Origin: Luteococcus sp038433155
Lineage (GTDB): Bacteria; Actinomycetota; Actinomycetes; Propionibacteriales; Propionibacteriaceae
Direction: 5' to 3'
DNA length: 64,000 nt
Assembly: GCF_038433155.1 (NCBI RefSeq)
Contig: NZ_JBCDMW010000021.1
Location: 127,933-191,932 of the forward strand
Shown in pieces: positions 32,048-40,560 of this stretch. Numbering within the stretch: the first letter of the stretch is position 1; every line of letters starts with the position of its first letter. The translations under genes were made by a program, and so were the position numbers. Under the pieces are notes generated by a model that saw only the letters and a program-made list of their open reading frames with translations, did no database searches and was not told where the DNA came from.

Positions 32048-33073
32048 ATGCTCGACGACCGCAAGATGGACGTGCTGAAGGCCATCGTCACCGACTACGT
32101 CTCCAGCAAGGAGCCGGTGGGCTCCAAGGCGCTGGTGGAGCGCCACCAGCTGAACGTCTCCCCGGCCACCGTGCGCAATGACATGGCGGTGCTGGAGGAG
32201 GAGGGCTACATCACCCAGCCCTACACCAGCGCCGGCCGGATCCCCACGGACAAGGGCTATCGCCTGTTCGTGGACCGGTTGGCGACGGTCAAGCCACTCT
32301 CCGCCGCGGAGAAGCGCGCCATCCAGACCTTCATGGCCGGCGCGCTGGACTTGGATGACATCGTCACCCGCACGGTGCGGATCCTGGCCCAGATCACCCA
32401 GCAGGTGGCGATTGTGCAGTATCCGGTCAGCACCTCGGCGCAGGTGCGCCACATCGAGTTGGTCAGCCTGACGGCGGACCGGGTGCTGGTGATCCTGATC
32501 AACTCCACCGGCCGGGTGGAACAGCGTTCCGTCGAGCTGCCGACGCACTCCGAGGAGGCGTTGGCGGAGCTGCGGGGGCGGCTCAATGCCGCCGTCGTCG
32601 GGCTGACCCCGGCTCAAGGTGCGGACCGGTTGGCCACCCTGCTGGCCGAACTGCCGCCCACCATTCCCCGGCACTGGGCCAACACCGTCGTCGCGACGGT
32701 GTTGGAGATGCTGGCCGACGACCCGTCCACCCGGATCGCGGTGGCCGGGGTGCCCAATCTGAGCCGCTTCGGTGACCAGTTCGAGACCACGGTGCGGCCC
32801 GTGCTGGAGGCGCTGGAGGAGCAGGTGGTGCTGCTGCACCTGCTGGGCGAGGCCAGCACCGGGATGGCCGGCGACGTCACCGTGCGGATCGGGCAGGAGA
32901 ATCCGTACGAGCGTCTCCAGTCGACCTCGCTGGTGGCAAGCACCTATGGTTCTCCCGACGAGTCCTGGGCCAGTCTGGGAATCGTCGGCCCCACCCGGAT
33001 GGACTACCCCTCAACCATGGCCTCGGTACGTGCCGTGGCCCGATATGTTGGCCGCTTCCTGGCAGAAGGATGA
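32048..33073 (+). CDS. hrcA: Heat-inducible transcriptional repressor HrcA
   Basis: The 341-residue protein has an N-terminal winged helix (DRKMDVLKAIVTDYV, then LNVSPATVRNDMAVLEEEGYI and QPYTSAGRIPTDKGYR), which are diagnostic HrcA segments. The dimerisation/GAF-like C-terminal domain ends SLGIVGPTRMDYPSTMASV. It represses chaperone operons by binding CIRCE and is kept active by GroEL. ATG 32048, or the adjacent ATG 32045, follows GAGGAGGGG. A CIRCE site lies 30 bp upstream. dnaJ follows within about 12 bp, forming the conserved hrcA-dnaJ pair. Confidence 0.97.
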   Translation: MLDDRKMDVLKAIVTDYVSSKEPVGSKALVERHQLNVSPATVRNDMAVLEEEGYITQPYTSAGRIPTDKGYRLFVDRLATVKPLSAAEKRAIQTFMAGALDLDDIVTRTVRILAQITQQVAIVQYPVSTSAQVRHIELVSLTADRVLVILINSTGRVEQRSVELPTHSEEALAELRGRLNAAVVGLTPAQGADRLATLLAELPPTIPRHWANTVVATVLEMLADDPSTRIAVAGVPNLSRFGDQFETTVRPVLEALEEQVVLLHLLGEASTGMAGDVTVRIGQENPYERLQSTSLVASTYGSPDESWASLGIVGPTRMDYPSTMASVRAVARYVGRFLAEG

Positions 33074-33084
33074 CTTTCATTCCC

Positions 33085-34272
33085 ATGAGTTCTGACTACT
33101 ACGAGATCCTCGGCGTCGAGCGCGATGCCACGCCCGAGCAGATCAAGAAGGCCTACCGTCGGATGGCCATGAAGATGCACCCCGACGTCAGCACCGAGCC
33201 GGATGCCGACGAGAAGTTCAAGCAGGTGCAGGAGGCCTATGAGGTGCTCTCCGATCCGCAGAAGAAGTCCATCTTCGACCGCGGCGGGGACCCCATGGGC
33301 GGCGGCTTCGGTGGCATGGGCGGGGCCGGTGGCTTCGGCGGTTTCCCGGGTGGTGGTTTCGGCGGTGGCTTCGACTTCACCAACCTGGTGGATGCCATGT
33401 TCGGACAGCAGGCCCAGCGCGGCCCGCGCTCCCGGGTGCGGCGCGGGCAGGACGCCCTGGTCCGGCAGAGCCTGGGGCTGGCGGAGGCCGCCTTCGGCGT
33501 CACCAAGCCGCTGAGCGTGGAGACCGCCGTGGTCTGCCCGCGCTGCACGGGCTCGGGCTGCGCCGACGGCGCCGAGCCGGTGACCTGCACCACCTGCAAT
33601 GGCAATGGCGAGATCACCCAGATCCAGCGCTCCTTCCTGGGCGACATCCGCACCTCCCAGCCCTGCCCCAACTGCCGTGGCTACGGCAACGTGATCCCGC
33701 ACCCCTGTGGCGAGTGCTCCGGCGAGGGCCGGGTGCGTTCCAGCCGCACCCTGAACGTCAAGATCCCCGCCGGGGTCAGCACCGGCAACCGGATCCACCT
33801 GGAGGGGCAGGGTGAGGTGGGCCCCGGCGGCGGCCCCGCCGGCGACCTGTACGTGGAACTCGTCGTGCAGAACCACGAGGTCTTCACGCGCGACGGCGAC
33901 AACCTGGAGATGGTCCTGCGGGTCCCGATGACTGCGGCGGCGCTGGGTACCACGCTGACCGTCGACACCCTGGAGGCGGAGCGGGAGGACTCCGACGAGT
34001 CCGAGCGCACCCTGGAGGTGGAGATTCCCGCCGGCACCCAGAGCGGAACCCGGATGGCCGTCGCGGGCCGTGGCATCCCGCGGCTGCGCGGCAATGGGCG
34101 GGGCGAGCTGGGGATCACCTTCGTCGTGCAGACCCCCACCAAGCTCGACGGCCACCAGCGTGACCTGCTCAAGCAGCTGGCCGAGGCCCGGGGTGAGACC
34201 TCGGTCACGGCGCAGGTGCACAAGGGCAAGCAGGGTGTCTTCGACCGACTCAAGGAAGCCTTCGGGGCCTGA
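33085..34272 (+). CDS. dnaJ: Chaperone DnaJ (DnaJ2 type)
   Basis: The 395-residue protein has a J domain (1-67) with MHPDVST carrying HPD, then a Gly/Phe-rich linker. Four CxxCxGxG-type zinc repeats follow (CPRCTGSG, CTTCNGNG, CPNCRGYG, CGECSGEG), then two C-terminal substrate-binding domains. It stimulates DnaK and binds unfolded proteins. The copy paired with hrcA rather than with dnaK-grpE is usually called DnaJ2 in actinobacteria. Start: ATG 33085 (MSSDYYEILGV) fits the family; ATG 33070, which overlaps the hrcA stop, would add five residues. Confidence 0.96.
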   Translation: MSSDYYEILGVERDATPEQIKKAYRRMAMKMHPDVSTEPDADEKFKQVQEAYEVLSDPQKKSIFDRGGDPMGGGFGGMGGAGGFGGFPGGGFGGGFDFTNLVDAMFGQQAQRGPRSRVRRGQDALVRQSLGLAEAAFGVTKPLSVETAVVCPRCTGSGCADGAEPVTCTTCNGNGEITQIQRSFLGDIRTSQPCPNCRGYGNVIPHPCGECSGEGRVRSSRTLNVKIPAGVSTGNRIHLEGQGEVGPGGGPAGDLYVELVVQNHEVFTRDGDNLEMVLRVPMTAAALGTTLTVDTLEAEREDSDESERTLEVEIPAGTQSGTRMAVAGRGIPRLRGNGRGELGITFVVQTPTKLDGHQRDLLKQLAEARGETSVTAQVHKGKQGVFDRLKEAFGA

Positions 34273-35153
34273 TGAGCGACGCGCTCTTCCTCGCCGAGAT
34301 CGGCGACGTGGCCGTCGGTGACCGGGTGGCGGTCACCGGCGACGAGGGGCGGCATGCCGCCGTCGTGAAGCGGATCGAGCTGGGGGAGTCGGTGTTGTTG
34401 GCCGACGGCCGTGGCCGGGCCGTGCGTGGTCCGGTGGTGGAGGTCTCCAAGCAGGGGATCGTCATCGAGGTGGCTGAGCAGCTGACCCAGCCGGCACGAC
34501 GATTCCGCTGGGTGGGGGTGCAGGCCCTGGCCAAGGGTGACCGCTCCGACCTGGCCGTCGAGACGATGACCGAGCTGGGCATCGACGAGGTACTGGCCTG
34601 GCAGGCCAGCCGTTCGATCGTGCGCTGGACCGCCGAGAAGTCCACCAAGGGGCTGGCCAAGTGGGCCGCCACCGCGCGGGAGGCCACCAAGCAGTCGCGC
34701 CGCTTCCGGATCCCCGAGGTGGGCTTCGTGTCCACCAAGCAGTTGGTGGCTCGGATCGAGCAGGCCGACCTGGCGCTGGTGCTGCACGAGTCGGCGAGCC
34801 AGTGGATCGGCGAGGTGGCGCTGCCCGGGGCCTCGACAGGCTCGGCCGCCGTGGTCGACTCCGAGCCGAGCCCTGCTCCGGTCCCCGAGCCGGTCGAGGG
34901 GTTCGAGGTGTTGTTCATCATCGGCCCGGAGGGTGGCATCAGCCCCGACGAGCTGGCCGCCTTCGAGGCTGCCGGTGCCCGCGCCGTGCTGGTCAGCGAC
35001 GGGGTGCTGCGCACCTCCACCGCCGGTGTGGTGGCCCTGGCTCAACTGCAATTGCTGGCGGGAGCAGTGGCCTCGACCAGCTCGGCCGACGTCCCCACCC
35101 CGGAGCGCAACCCGGCCCCGGTCCCCGAGCCTGTCGAGGGGTTCCGTGACTGA
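34272..35153 (+). CDS. rsmE: 16S rRNA m3U1498 methyltransferase RsmE carrying two repeat-derived insertions
   Basis: RsmE methylates U1498 of 16S rRNA using SAM. The PUA-like N-terminal part (VAVTGDEGRHAAVVKRI) and SPOUT methyltransferase part (QALAKGDRSDLAVETMTELG, LFIIGPEGGISPDE, LRTSTAGVVAL) are clear. At 293 residues it is about 45 longer than usual. The excess is two stretches, about residues 187-210 and 267-290, both ending PAPVPEPVEGF. At DNA level these are two copies of a 69-bp palindromic repeat (34831-34899 and 35071-35139). The first interrupts the methyltransferase domain just before the GPEGG SAM-binding strand; the second forms the C-terminus. Start overlaps the dnaJ stop; stop overlaps tgt. 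Confidence 0.92.
   Translation: MSDALFLAEIGDVAVGDRVAVTGDEGRHAAVVKRIELGESVLLADGRGRAVRGPVVEVSKQGIVIEVAEQLTQPARRFRWVGVQALAKGDRSDLAVETMTELGIDEVLAWQASRSIVRWTAEKSTKGLAKWAATAREATKQSRRFRIPEVGFVSTKQLVARIEQADLALVLHESASQWIGEVALPGASTGSAAVVDSEPSPAPVPEPVEGFEVLFIIGPEGGISPDELAAFEAAGARAVLVSDGVLRTSTAGVVALAQLQLLAGAVASTSSADVPTPERNPAPVPEPVEGFRD
34831..34899. repeat. 69-bp palindromic repeat, copy 1, in frame inside rsmE
   Basis: The left arm CCTCGACAGGCTCGG (34831-34845) pairs with the right arm CCGAGCCGGTCGAGG (34885-34899), one mismatch in 15. The unit is exactly 69 bp, so it adds 23 codons without a frameshift. The core matches 57850-57875 perfectly over 26 bp. Confidence 0.85.
35071..35139. repeat. 69-bp palindromic repeat, copy 2, at the 3' end of rsmE
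   Basis: The left arm CCTCGACCAGCTCGG (35071-35085) and right arm CCGAGCCTGTCGAGG (35125-35139) have the same arm spacing and length (69 bp) as copy 1, and the same reading frame, but the centre has diverged. It ends 14 bp before the rsmE stop. Confidence 0.8.
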
Positions 35154-36414
35154 CTTCTCCTTCACCCCGCGCACCGTGCTGGACAACGGGATCGGCCGCA
35201 CCGGCACCATCCACACCCCGCACGGCGACATCCAGACACCGGCCTTCATCGCCGTCGGCACCAAGGCCACCGTCAAGGCCGTCCTACCGGAGGCCATCAA
35301 GGAGCTGGGCGCCCAGGCGGTGCTGGCCAATGCCTACCACCTCTACCTGCAGCCGGGCAGCGACCTCGTCGACGAGGCGGGCGGTCTGGGCCGTTTCATG
35401 AACTGGCCCGGGCCCACCGTGACCGACTCGGGCGGTTTCCAGGTGATGAGCCTGGGCGCCGGCTTCAAGAAGGTGATCGAGATGGACGCCAAGCGCGCCG
35501 AAGCAGATCACGCGGTGGCCGCCGGCAAGGAGCGGTTGGCGCACGTCGACGACGACGGGGTGACCTTCAAGAGCCATCTGGATGGCACGAAGCACCGGTT
35601 CACCCCCGAGGTGAGCATGCGGGTGCAGCACCAGCTGGGCGCCGACATCATGTTCGCCTTCGACGAGCTGACCCACCTGCACAATTCCCGCGGCTACCAG
35701 GAGGAGGCGCTGGAGCGCACCCGTCGCTGGGCGGAACGCTGCCTGGCCGAGCACAAGCGGCTGACCGATGAGCGTGCGGACAAGCCCTACCAGGCACTGT
35801 TCGGGGTGATCCAGGGCGCCCAGTACGAGGACCTGCGGCGCAAGGCCTGCCGGGACCTGGGTGGGATGGAGGTCGACGGGCAGCGCTTCGACGGCTTTGG
35901 CTACGGCGGGGCGCTGGAGAAGGAGAATCTGGGCGCCATCTGCCGCTGGATGAGCGAGGAACTCCCCTTCGACAAGCCGCGACACCTGCTGGGGATCAGT
36001 GAGCCGGATGACTTCTTCGCCGCCGTGGCCGCCGGGGCGGACACCTTCGACTGCGTCAACCCGTCGCGGGTGGCCCGCAATGCGGCCATCTACACCGCCG
36101 ACGGCCGCTACAACCTGACCACCGCCCGCAACCGGCGCTCCCTCGAGCCGCTGGAGGATGGCTGTGACTGCTACACCTGCCAGCACTACACCCGGGCCTA
36201 CCTGCACCACCTGTTCAAGGCCAAGGAGATGCTGGCCTCGACCCTGGCCACCATCCACAATGAGCGCTTCACGGTGCGGCTGGTGGACAGCATCCGTCGG
36301 TCCATGGACGACGGGGACTTCGCGGCCCACCGGGAGGACTTCCTGGGCCGTTTCTACGGGAATGTCAACGCCGCCTCCGGCGTTGAGAGGGCAACTGACC
36401 AGCTGCAACATTGA
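35146..36414 (+). CDS. tgt: tRNA-guanine transglycosylase
   Basis: The 422-residue enzyme exchanges G34 of GUN-anticodon tRNAs for a 7-deazaguanine base. Conserved segments: AFIAVGTKATVKAV, VTDSGGFQVMSLG (catalytic Asp), LGADIMFAFDELT, GVIQGAQYEDLR and the zinc site CDCYTCQHYTRAYLHHLF with three Cys and a His. The GTG at 35146 overlaps the end of rsmE. A few residues differ from the canonical Escherichia-type enzyme at the base-binding pocket region (AFDELTHLHNSRGYQEEA). A queuosine-precursor transporter gene lies 3 kb downstream, but no preQ0 biosynthesis genes are in the window, consistent with salvage. Confidence 0.93.
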   Translation: MTDFSFTPRTVLDNGIGRTGTIHTPHGDIQTPAFIAVGTKATVKAVLPEAIKELGAQAVLANAYHLYLQPGSDLVDEAGGLGRFMNWPGPTVTDSGGFQVMSLGAGFKKVIEMDAKRAEADHAVAAGKERLAHVDDDGVTFKSHLDGTKHRFTPEVSMRVQHQLGADIMFAFDELTHLHNSRGYQEEALERTRRWAERCLAEHKRLTDERADKPYQALFGVIQGAQYEDLRRKACRDLGGMEVDGQRFDGFGYGGALEKENLGAICRWMSEELPFDKPRHLLGISEPDDFFAAVAAGADTFDCVNPSRVARNAAIYTADGRYNLTTARNRRSLEPLEDGCDCYTCQHYTRAYLHHLFKAKEMLASTLATIHNERFTVRLVDSIRRSMDDGDFAAHREDFLGRFYGNVNAASGVERATDQLQH

Positions 36415-36451
36415 TGGCTGCAAGACCCACGTTTGCAATGGAGATGGTGTG

Positions 36452-37396
36452 ATGAAGGACCCGCGGGAGCTCTACGAACTGTCCGGGGCGCCCAGCTATG
36501 GCGCCCCGGCGCTGATCGCGCTCTCCGGTTTCATGGACGCCGGGCAGGCGGCCCAGTTGGCCGCCCAGCACCTGGTGGACAACCGCCCCAGCCGGATCAT
36601 CGCGCGTTTCGACGTGGACCAGCTGGTGGACCATCGCTCGCGTCGCCCCGTGATCACCTTCGACAAGGACCACTACACCGACTACCAGCCGATGGAGCTG
36701 GTGGTGCGGGTGGTCACCGATGACGCCGGCAAGGACTTCCTGCTGTTCACCGGACCCGAACCGGACTACCAGTGGGAGCGCTTCTGCGCCGCCGTCGCCA
36801 TCCTGCTGGGGGAGCTGGGATCGACGCTGGCCGTGGGCCTGCACGGGATTCCGTGGGGGGCCCCGCACACCCGGCCGGTGGGTCTGACGGCGCACTCGGT
36901 GGATCAGTCGTTGATTGCCGGTTATGCGTCGATGCACGACAAGATCCAGCTGCCCAGCTCGGTGGAGGCACTGCTGGAGGTGCGGCTGCCCGAGACCCAT
37001 ATCCGCACCGTCGGCTTCTCCGTGCACGTGCCGCACTACCTGGCCGGCGCCGAGTTCCCGGCCGGTTCGGTGCGCCTGCTGGATTCCGCGGCCGAGGCGG
37101 CGGAGCTGGCATTGGCCGTACCGGACCTGCGCAGCGCCGCCGACGAGTACCTGCGGGAGATCGACGCCCTGGTGGCGCAGAACCCGGAGAATGCCGAGGC
37201 GATCGGCCAGATGGAGGCTGCCTATGACCAGGCCACTGCTGGCCGCGAGCTGAACGGCCCTCAGCCGCGGCCGGAGGTGGACGAGTCCGAGCTGCCCACC
37301 GGCGATGACCTGGCCGCCGAGTTCGAGCAATTCCTCAAGGACTCGGACAAGGGCAATGGCAAGGGCAAGGAGGGCGGCTTCGGACTGGGGGAGTGA
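36452..37396 (+). CDS. PAC2 family protein
   Basis: The 314-residue protein matches the PAC2 (proteasome assembly chaperone 2-like) family of actinobacteria: PALIALSGFMDAGQAAQLAAQHLV at the start, then RFDVDQLVDHRSRRP and GLHGIPWGAPHTRPVGLTAHS. The C-terminal tail (about 265-314) is acidic and then Lys/Gly-rich, likely disordered. Bacterial members have no proven role. ATG 36452 follows GGAGATG. It lies 37 bp after tgt and may be co-transcribed with it. Confidence 0.85.
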   Translation: MKDPRELYELSGAPSYGAPALIALSGFMDAGQAAQLAAQHLVDNRPSRIIARFDVDQLVDHRSRRPVITFDKDHYTDYQPMELVVRVVTDDAGKDFLLFTGPEPDYQWERFCAAVAILLGELGSTLAVGLHGIPWGAPHTRPVGLTAHSVDQSLIAGYASMHDKIQLPSSVEALLEVRLPETHIRTVGFSVHVPHYLAGAEFPAGSVRLLDSAAEAAELALAVPDLRSAADEYLREIDALVAQNPENAEAIGQMEAAYDQATAGRELNGPQPRPEVDESELPTGDDLAAEFEQFLKDSDKGNGKGKEGGFGLGE

Positions 37397-37404
37397 CCCG
37401 CGGC

Positions 37405-37731
37405 TCAGTGCAGCGGCAGGACGTGCAGGATCAGCACGCCGGCCAGCGCGACGGCGGCCAGCCCGGCGAAGACGAGGCCCGCGGCCCAGACCAGCCGGTT
37501 CTCCCACGCGAAGCGCCGGTCATTGAGCATCATCGCGGCGCCGACGAAGCCAGCCAGCGGGGGCATCGCCATCAGCCAGATCGGCGGCTCGTGCTTGATC
37601 AGGTGCAGGAAGCTGGTGATGGCCATCACCACGATGCCGGCTAGCATCAGACAGATCGGTAGCCAGGGCAGGACCCGCTTGGGGTGCTTGACGGCAGTGT
37701 CCTGACTGGTGGAGGTGGTGGCCATCATCAT
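37405..37731 (-). CDS. Small three-helix membrane protein, unknown function
   Basis: The 108-residue protein has a polar N-terminus and three hydrophobic segments (WLPICLMLAGIVVMAITSFL, IWLMAMPPLAGFVGAAMML, LVWAAGLVFAGLAAVALAGVL). Three consecutive ATG codons (37731, 37728, 37725) follow GGGAG, and any could start translation. I do not recognise a family. The stop is 8 bp from the convergent PAC2 stop. Confidence 0.65.
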   Translation of the reverse strand: MMMATTSTSQDTAVKHPKRVLPWLPICLMLAGIVVMAITSFLHLIKHEPPIWLMAMPPLAGFVGAAMMLNDRRFAWENRLVWAAGLVFAGLAAVALAGVLILHVLPLH

Positions 37732-37816
37732 GTTCTCCCGGGGTCGGTGGCGCCGTTCACGGCTGCTGTGACCACAGGCTAGCGAGGAGGCCGCGCCGAC
37801 GAACCGGTGGGGTGGC

Positions 37817-38518
37817 CTATTGACCCGGAAACTCCACACCAAATTGCCCGGCCAGGGCGGCCAGGAAGTCGTCCGACGCCCGGTGGCCGTCGCGTTCGGC
37901 CCGGGCCATCGCCATCCCGACGGATCGCAGCCGGTCCAGTTGGTCCCGGTCCGCCTGCTTCACCGCGGTGGCCTGCAGGCCGTGCAACAGGGTGCGGACA
38001 TCGATGTGGGCGTCCAGCCAGTCGGTCATCCTGATCCGGTAGCGCACCACCTCGTCCGCGCCGTCGCCGGTCAGGGTCATGCCCAGCTTGATCATCACCC
38101 GTCGGGAAGACAGGTTTTCCCGCAGGGTCTCGGCAACGACGCTGGCGGCGCCCAGGCCGTTGAAGGCCGCATCGACCAGGGCTCGGGAGCCCTCGGTCGC
38201 CAGGCCCTGGCCCCAGCGCTCCGGCCGCAGCCGGTAGCCCAGCTCCGGATTGAAGATGTCCCCGTCGGGTCCGGGACGCAGGTGGAACCAGCCGACGAAG
38301 CACCCGTCGTCAACCAACCGGGCGGTGAAGAAGCCGTAGTCATGGTGCAGTTGACTGATCACCGTCGCCCGGCGGATGGAGTCCGCCACCTGGTCCCGGC
38401 TGCGCGGATCGCCGGGGAGGAAGTCCAGCACCCCGGGCTGCTGGTCCAGGTCATGCCAGTCGTCGACGTCGTCCAGGGTGACCGGCTCCAGCGACAGCCG
38501 TGGGGTGCGCAGTTTCAT
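37817..38518 (-). CDS. GNAT family N-acetyltransferase (RimJ/RimL type) with C-terminal extension
   Basis: Residues 1-165 form an Acetyltransf_3-like domain: MKLRTPRLSLEPVTLDDVDD at the start, FVGWFHLRPGPDGDIFNPELGY, and the acetyl-CoA loop RPERWGQGLATEGSRAL, followed by NLSSRRVMIKLGM. The remaining 65 residues are helical and charged and are not part of the standard domain. Substrate unknown; this subgroup acetylates protein N-termini or small amines. It is divergent from the nucleoside hydrolase gene. Confidence 0.82.
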   Translation of the reverse strand: MKLRTPRLSLEPVTLDDVDDWHDLDQQPGVLDFLPGDPRSRDQVADSIRRATVISQLHHDYGFFTARLVDDGCFVGWFHLRPGPDGDIFNPELGYRLRPERWGQGLATEGSRALVDAAFNGLGAASVVAETLRENLSSRRVMIKLGMTLTGDGADEVVRYRIRMTDWLDAHIDVRTLLHGLQATAVKQADRDQLDRLRSVGMAMARAERDGHRASDDFLAALAGQFGVEFPGQ

Positions 38519-38563
38519 CCCGCCATTGTGTTGAGGGGCGCGGCGTGCTGCAAGACTGGCGGG

Positions 38564-39610
38564 GTGAAGATCATCGCGGATGTGGACACCGGGATCGACG
38601 ACGCCTGCGCCCTGCTCTACCTGGCCGGGTGTGAGGATGTGGAGCTGCTGGCCGTCACCACCAGCAGTGGGAACACCACCGCCCAGCAGTCGGCGCTGAA
38701 CTCACTGGCGGTGCTGGACGTGGCGGGCCTGCCCGAGGTGGAGGTGGCCGTCGGCAGCCCGTCGCCGTTGGTGCGCCCGCTGGTCACCACCCCGGAGACC
38801 CACGGCCCGGGCGGGATTGGCTACGCGCACCTCACCGATCATTCGGACCGGCTCTCCCACCGACCCTGGTTGACGCTGTGGCGGGACCATCTGCTGGCCC
38901 ATCCCGGTGAGGTCACGTTGCTGGTCACCGGTCCCATGACCAATCTGGCGATAGCCCTGGCGGCATTCCCGGAGCTGCCGGAGCTGGCCCGCCGGATCGT
39001 GATCATGGGCGGCTGCTTCTGGCACCTGGGAAACACCACCCCGACGGCGGAGTGGAACACCTGGTGTGACCCGGACGCCGCCAAGCGGGTGCTGGCCGCC
39101 TTCGAGGGCCGACCCGACGAGCAGCTGCCCATTCTGTGCGCGACGGAGATGACCGAGCGGGTGGAATACACCCCGGGCCTGCTGGACGCCTTGTTGGCGC
39201 GCTGTGGCGCGCGCCCCGTGCACTATGACCTGGACCGGCTGCGGGTCAGCGAGCCGGAGGCGAAGACCGGCCACCCGGCGCTGGACCTGCTGGCCGACGC
39301 GCTGCGCTTCTACTTCGAGTTCCACCACGACTACGAGCAGGGCTATGTGGCGCACCTGCACGACCTGTTCGCCGCGCAGGTGGCGGCGGGGCACGCGGAG
39401 GCCCGGCTGCTGCCCAGCGTGGTGGACGTCGAGGCGGACTCCGAGCTGTTGCGCGGCACCACGGTGCGCGACGACCGGGGGATCTGGGGGAGACAGCCGA
39501 CCGCCCGGGTGGTGGTGGACAACGATCCCGACGCGGTCTTCGCCGAGTTTGCCCGCAGCCTGCAGCGGCTGACCGACCCAGCCAGAGGTGCCGGCAGATT
39601 CACCCAGTGA
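38564..39610 (+). CDS. Inosine-uridine-type nucleoside hydrolase
   Basis: The 348-residue protein has the calcium-binding DVDTGIDDACAL motif at the N-terminus, then VTTSSGNTTAQQS, VTGPMTNLAIAL, IVIMGGCFWHLGNTTPTAEWNTWCDPDAA and the C-terminal Asp region. These are the key nucleoside-hydrolase segments. It splits ribonucleosides to base and ribose for salvage. The start is GTG 38564. It is followed 28 bp later by a queuosine-precursor transporter; release of a 7-deazaguanine base from a nucleoside is an attractive but unproven link. Confidence 0.9.
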   Translation: MKIIADVDTGIDDACALLYLAGCEDVELLAVTTSSGNTTAQQSALNSLAVLDVAGLPEVEVAVGSPSPLVRPLVTTPETHGPGGIGYAHLTDHSDRLSHRPWLTLWRDHLLAHPGEVTLLVTGPMTNLAIALAAFPELPELARRIVIMGGCFWHLGNTTPTAEWNTWCDPDAAKRVLAAFEGRPDEQLPILCATEMTERVEYTPGLLDALLARCGARPVHYDLDRLRVSEPEAKTGHPALDLLADALRFYFEFHHDYEQGYVAHLHDLFAAQVAAGHAEARLLPSVVDVEADSELLRGTTVRDDRGIWGRQPTARVVVDNDPDAVFAEFARSLQRLTDPARGAGRFTQ

Positions 39611-39637
39611 GGGATCGGCGTGGTTGGATGGTGCGCC

Positions 39638-40381
39638 GTGACCAGCACCCCCGAGACCCAGCGTCCTGAGACCCAGGCTCCCGAAACCCCGGAGCCTCGC
39701 GGCGCGGCTTCCTATGCTGAGGTGCCGCGCAGCTACTACGACATCGTGATGGCCGTCTTCGTCGGCCTGTTGCTGATCTCCGGGGTGACGGCCACCAAGC
39801 TGTTCGAGGGGCCCCGGATCCCGTTCTTCAGTGACTGGTTCTACGGCGGTGGGCCGCTGATCTTCGACGGTGGCGCCTTCCTGTTCCCGCTCAGCTATGT
39901 GGTGGGCGACATCATGACCGAGGTCTACGGCTGGCGACGCGCGAAGCGGGCCATCTGGACCGGGTTCGCGCTCACCTTCCTGGCCGCGGTCACCTACCGG
40001 ATCGTCTCCCTCACCCACCCGGTGCCCGGTTTCGAGGCCTGGGACGGGGTGCTGTCGCCGGTCACCCGGATCACCGTTGCGGGGCTGGCCGGCTACCTTG
40101 CCGGAAACCTGCTGAACTCCCTGGTGGTGGTGCGGCTGAAGGCCCGCGCCGGGGAGAGCAATGTGGCGGCCCGCCTGATCGGGTCCACCCTGGTTGGTGA
40201 GCTGGTTGACACCCTGATCTTCTGCACCATCGCCTTCGCCGGCACCATCAGCCTGGCCGAGCTGGGCAACTACACGGTCACCGGCTACGTCTACAAGTGC
40301 CTGGTGGAGGTCTGCGTGGTGCCGATCACCCTGCAGATCATCAAGTACCTGAAGCGGGTGGAGCCCAGCTACGGCCGGTGA
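39638..40381 (+). CDS. yhhQ: Queuosine precursor transporter (YhhQ/DUF165 family)
   Basis: The 247-residue protein has about six hydrophobic segments and DUF165 hallmarks: ISGVTATKLFEG, GGAFLFPLSYVVGDIMTEVYGWRRAK and LVGELVDTLIFCTIAF. The N-terminal 35 residues are Pro/Glu/Thr-rich with a short imperfect repeat (PETQRPETQAPETP). Family members import preQ0/preQ1 or related bases. Together with tgt upstream this indicates that the cell modifies tRNA with an imported precursor. GTG 39638 is chosen; GTG 39620 is possible. Confidence 0.88.
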   Translation: MTSTPETQRPETQAPETPEPRGAASYAEVPRSYYDIVMAVFVGLLLISGVTATKLFEGPRIPFFSDWFYGGGPLIFDGGAFLFPLSYVVGDIMTEVYGWRRAKRAIWTGFALTFLAAVTYRIVSLTHPVPGFEAWDGVLSPVTRITVAGLAGYLAGNLLNSLVVVRLKARAGESNVAARLIGSTLVGELVDTLIFCTIAFAGTISLAELGNYTVTGYVYKCLVEVCVVPITLQIIKYLKRVEPSYGR

Positions 40382-40560
40382 GCATCGGGCATGGGCGAGG
40401 GCAGGAAATTACGCCCACAGGGCGGCCGGAGTGACTGCGCCCACAACCGCCGTGGCGTCATCCTACCCGCTGGGGCAAGCCCTGAAAAGAGTCGCGAAAT
40501 GCACTCCTACTAGGGGTGTGACTGCCTGACAGGAGATCGAATCAGTGCCATGATCGAGCC

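Noticed and set aside
40382..40560. Small gene or RNA in the gap before the DUF5709 gene
   Set aside because: No start with ribosome-binding site, no conserved structure and no hairpin strong enough to support a call.
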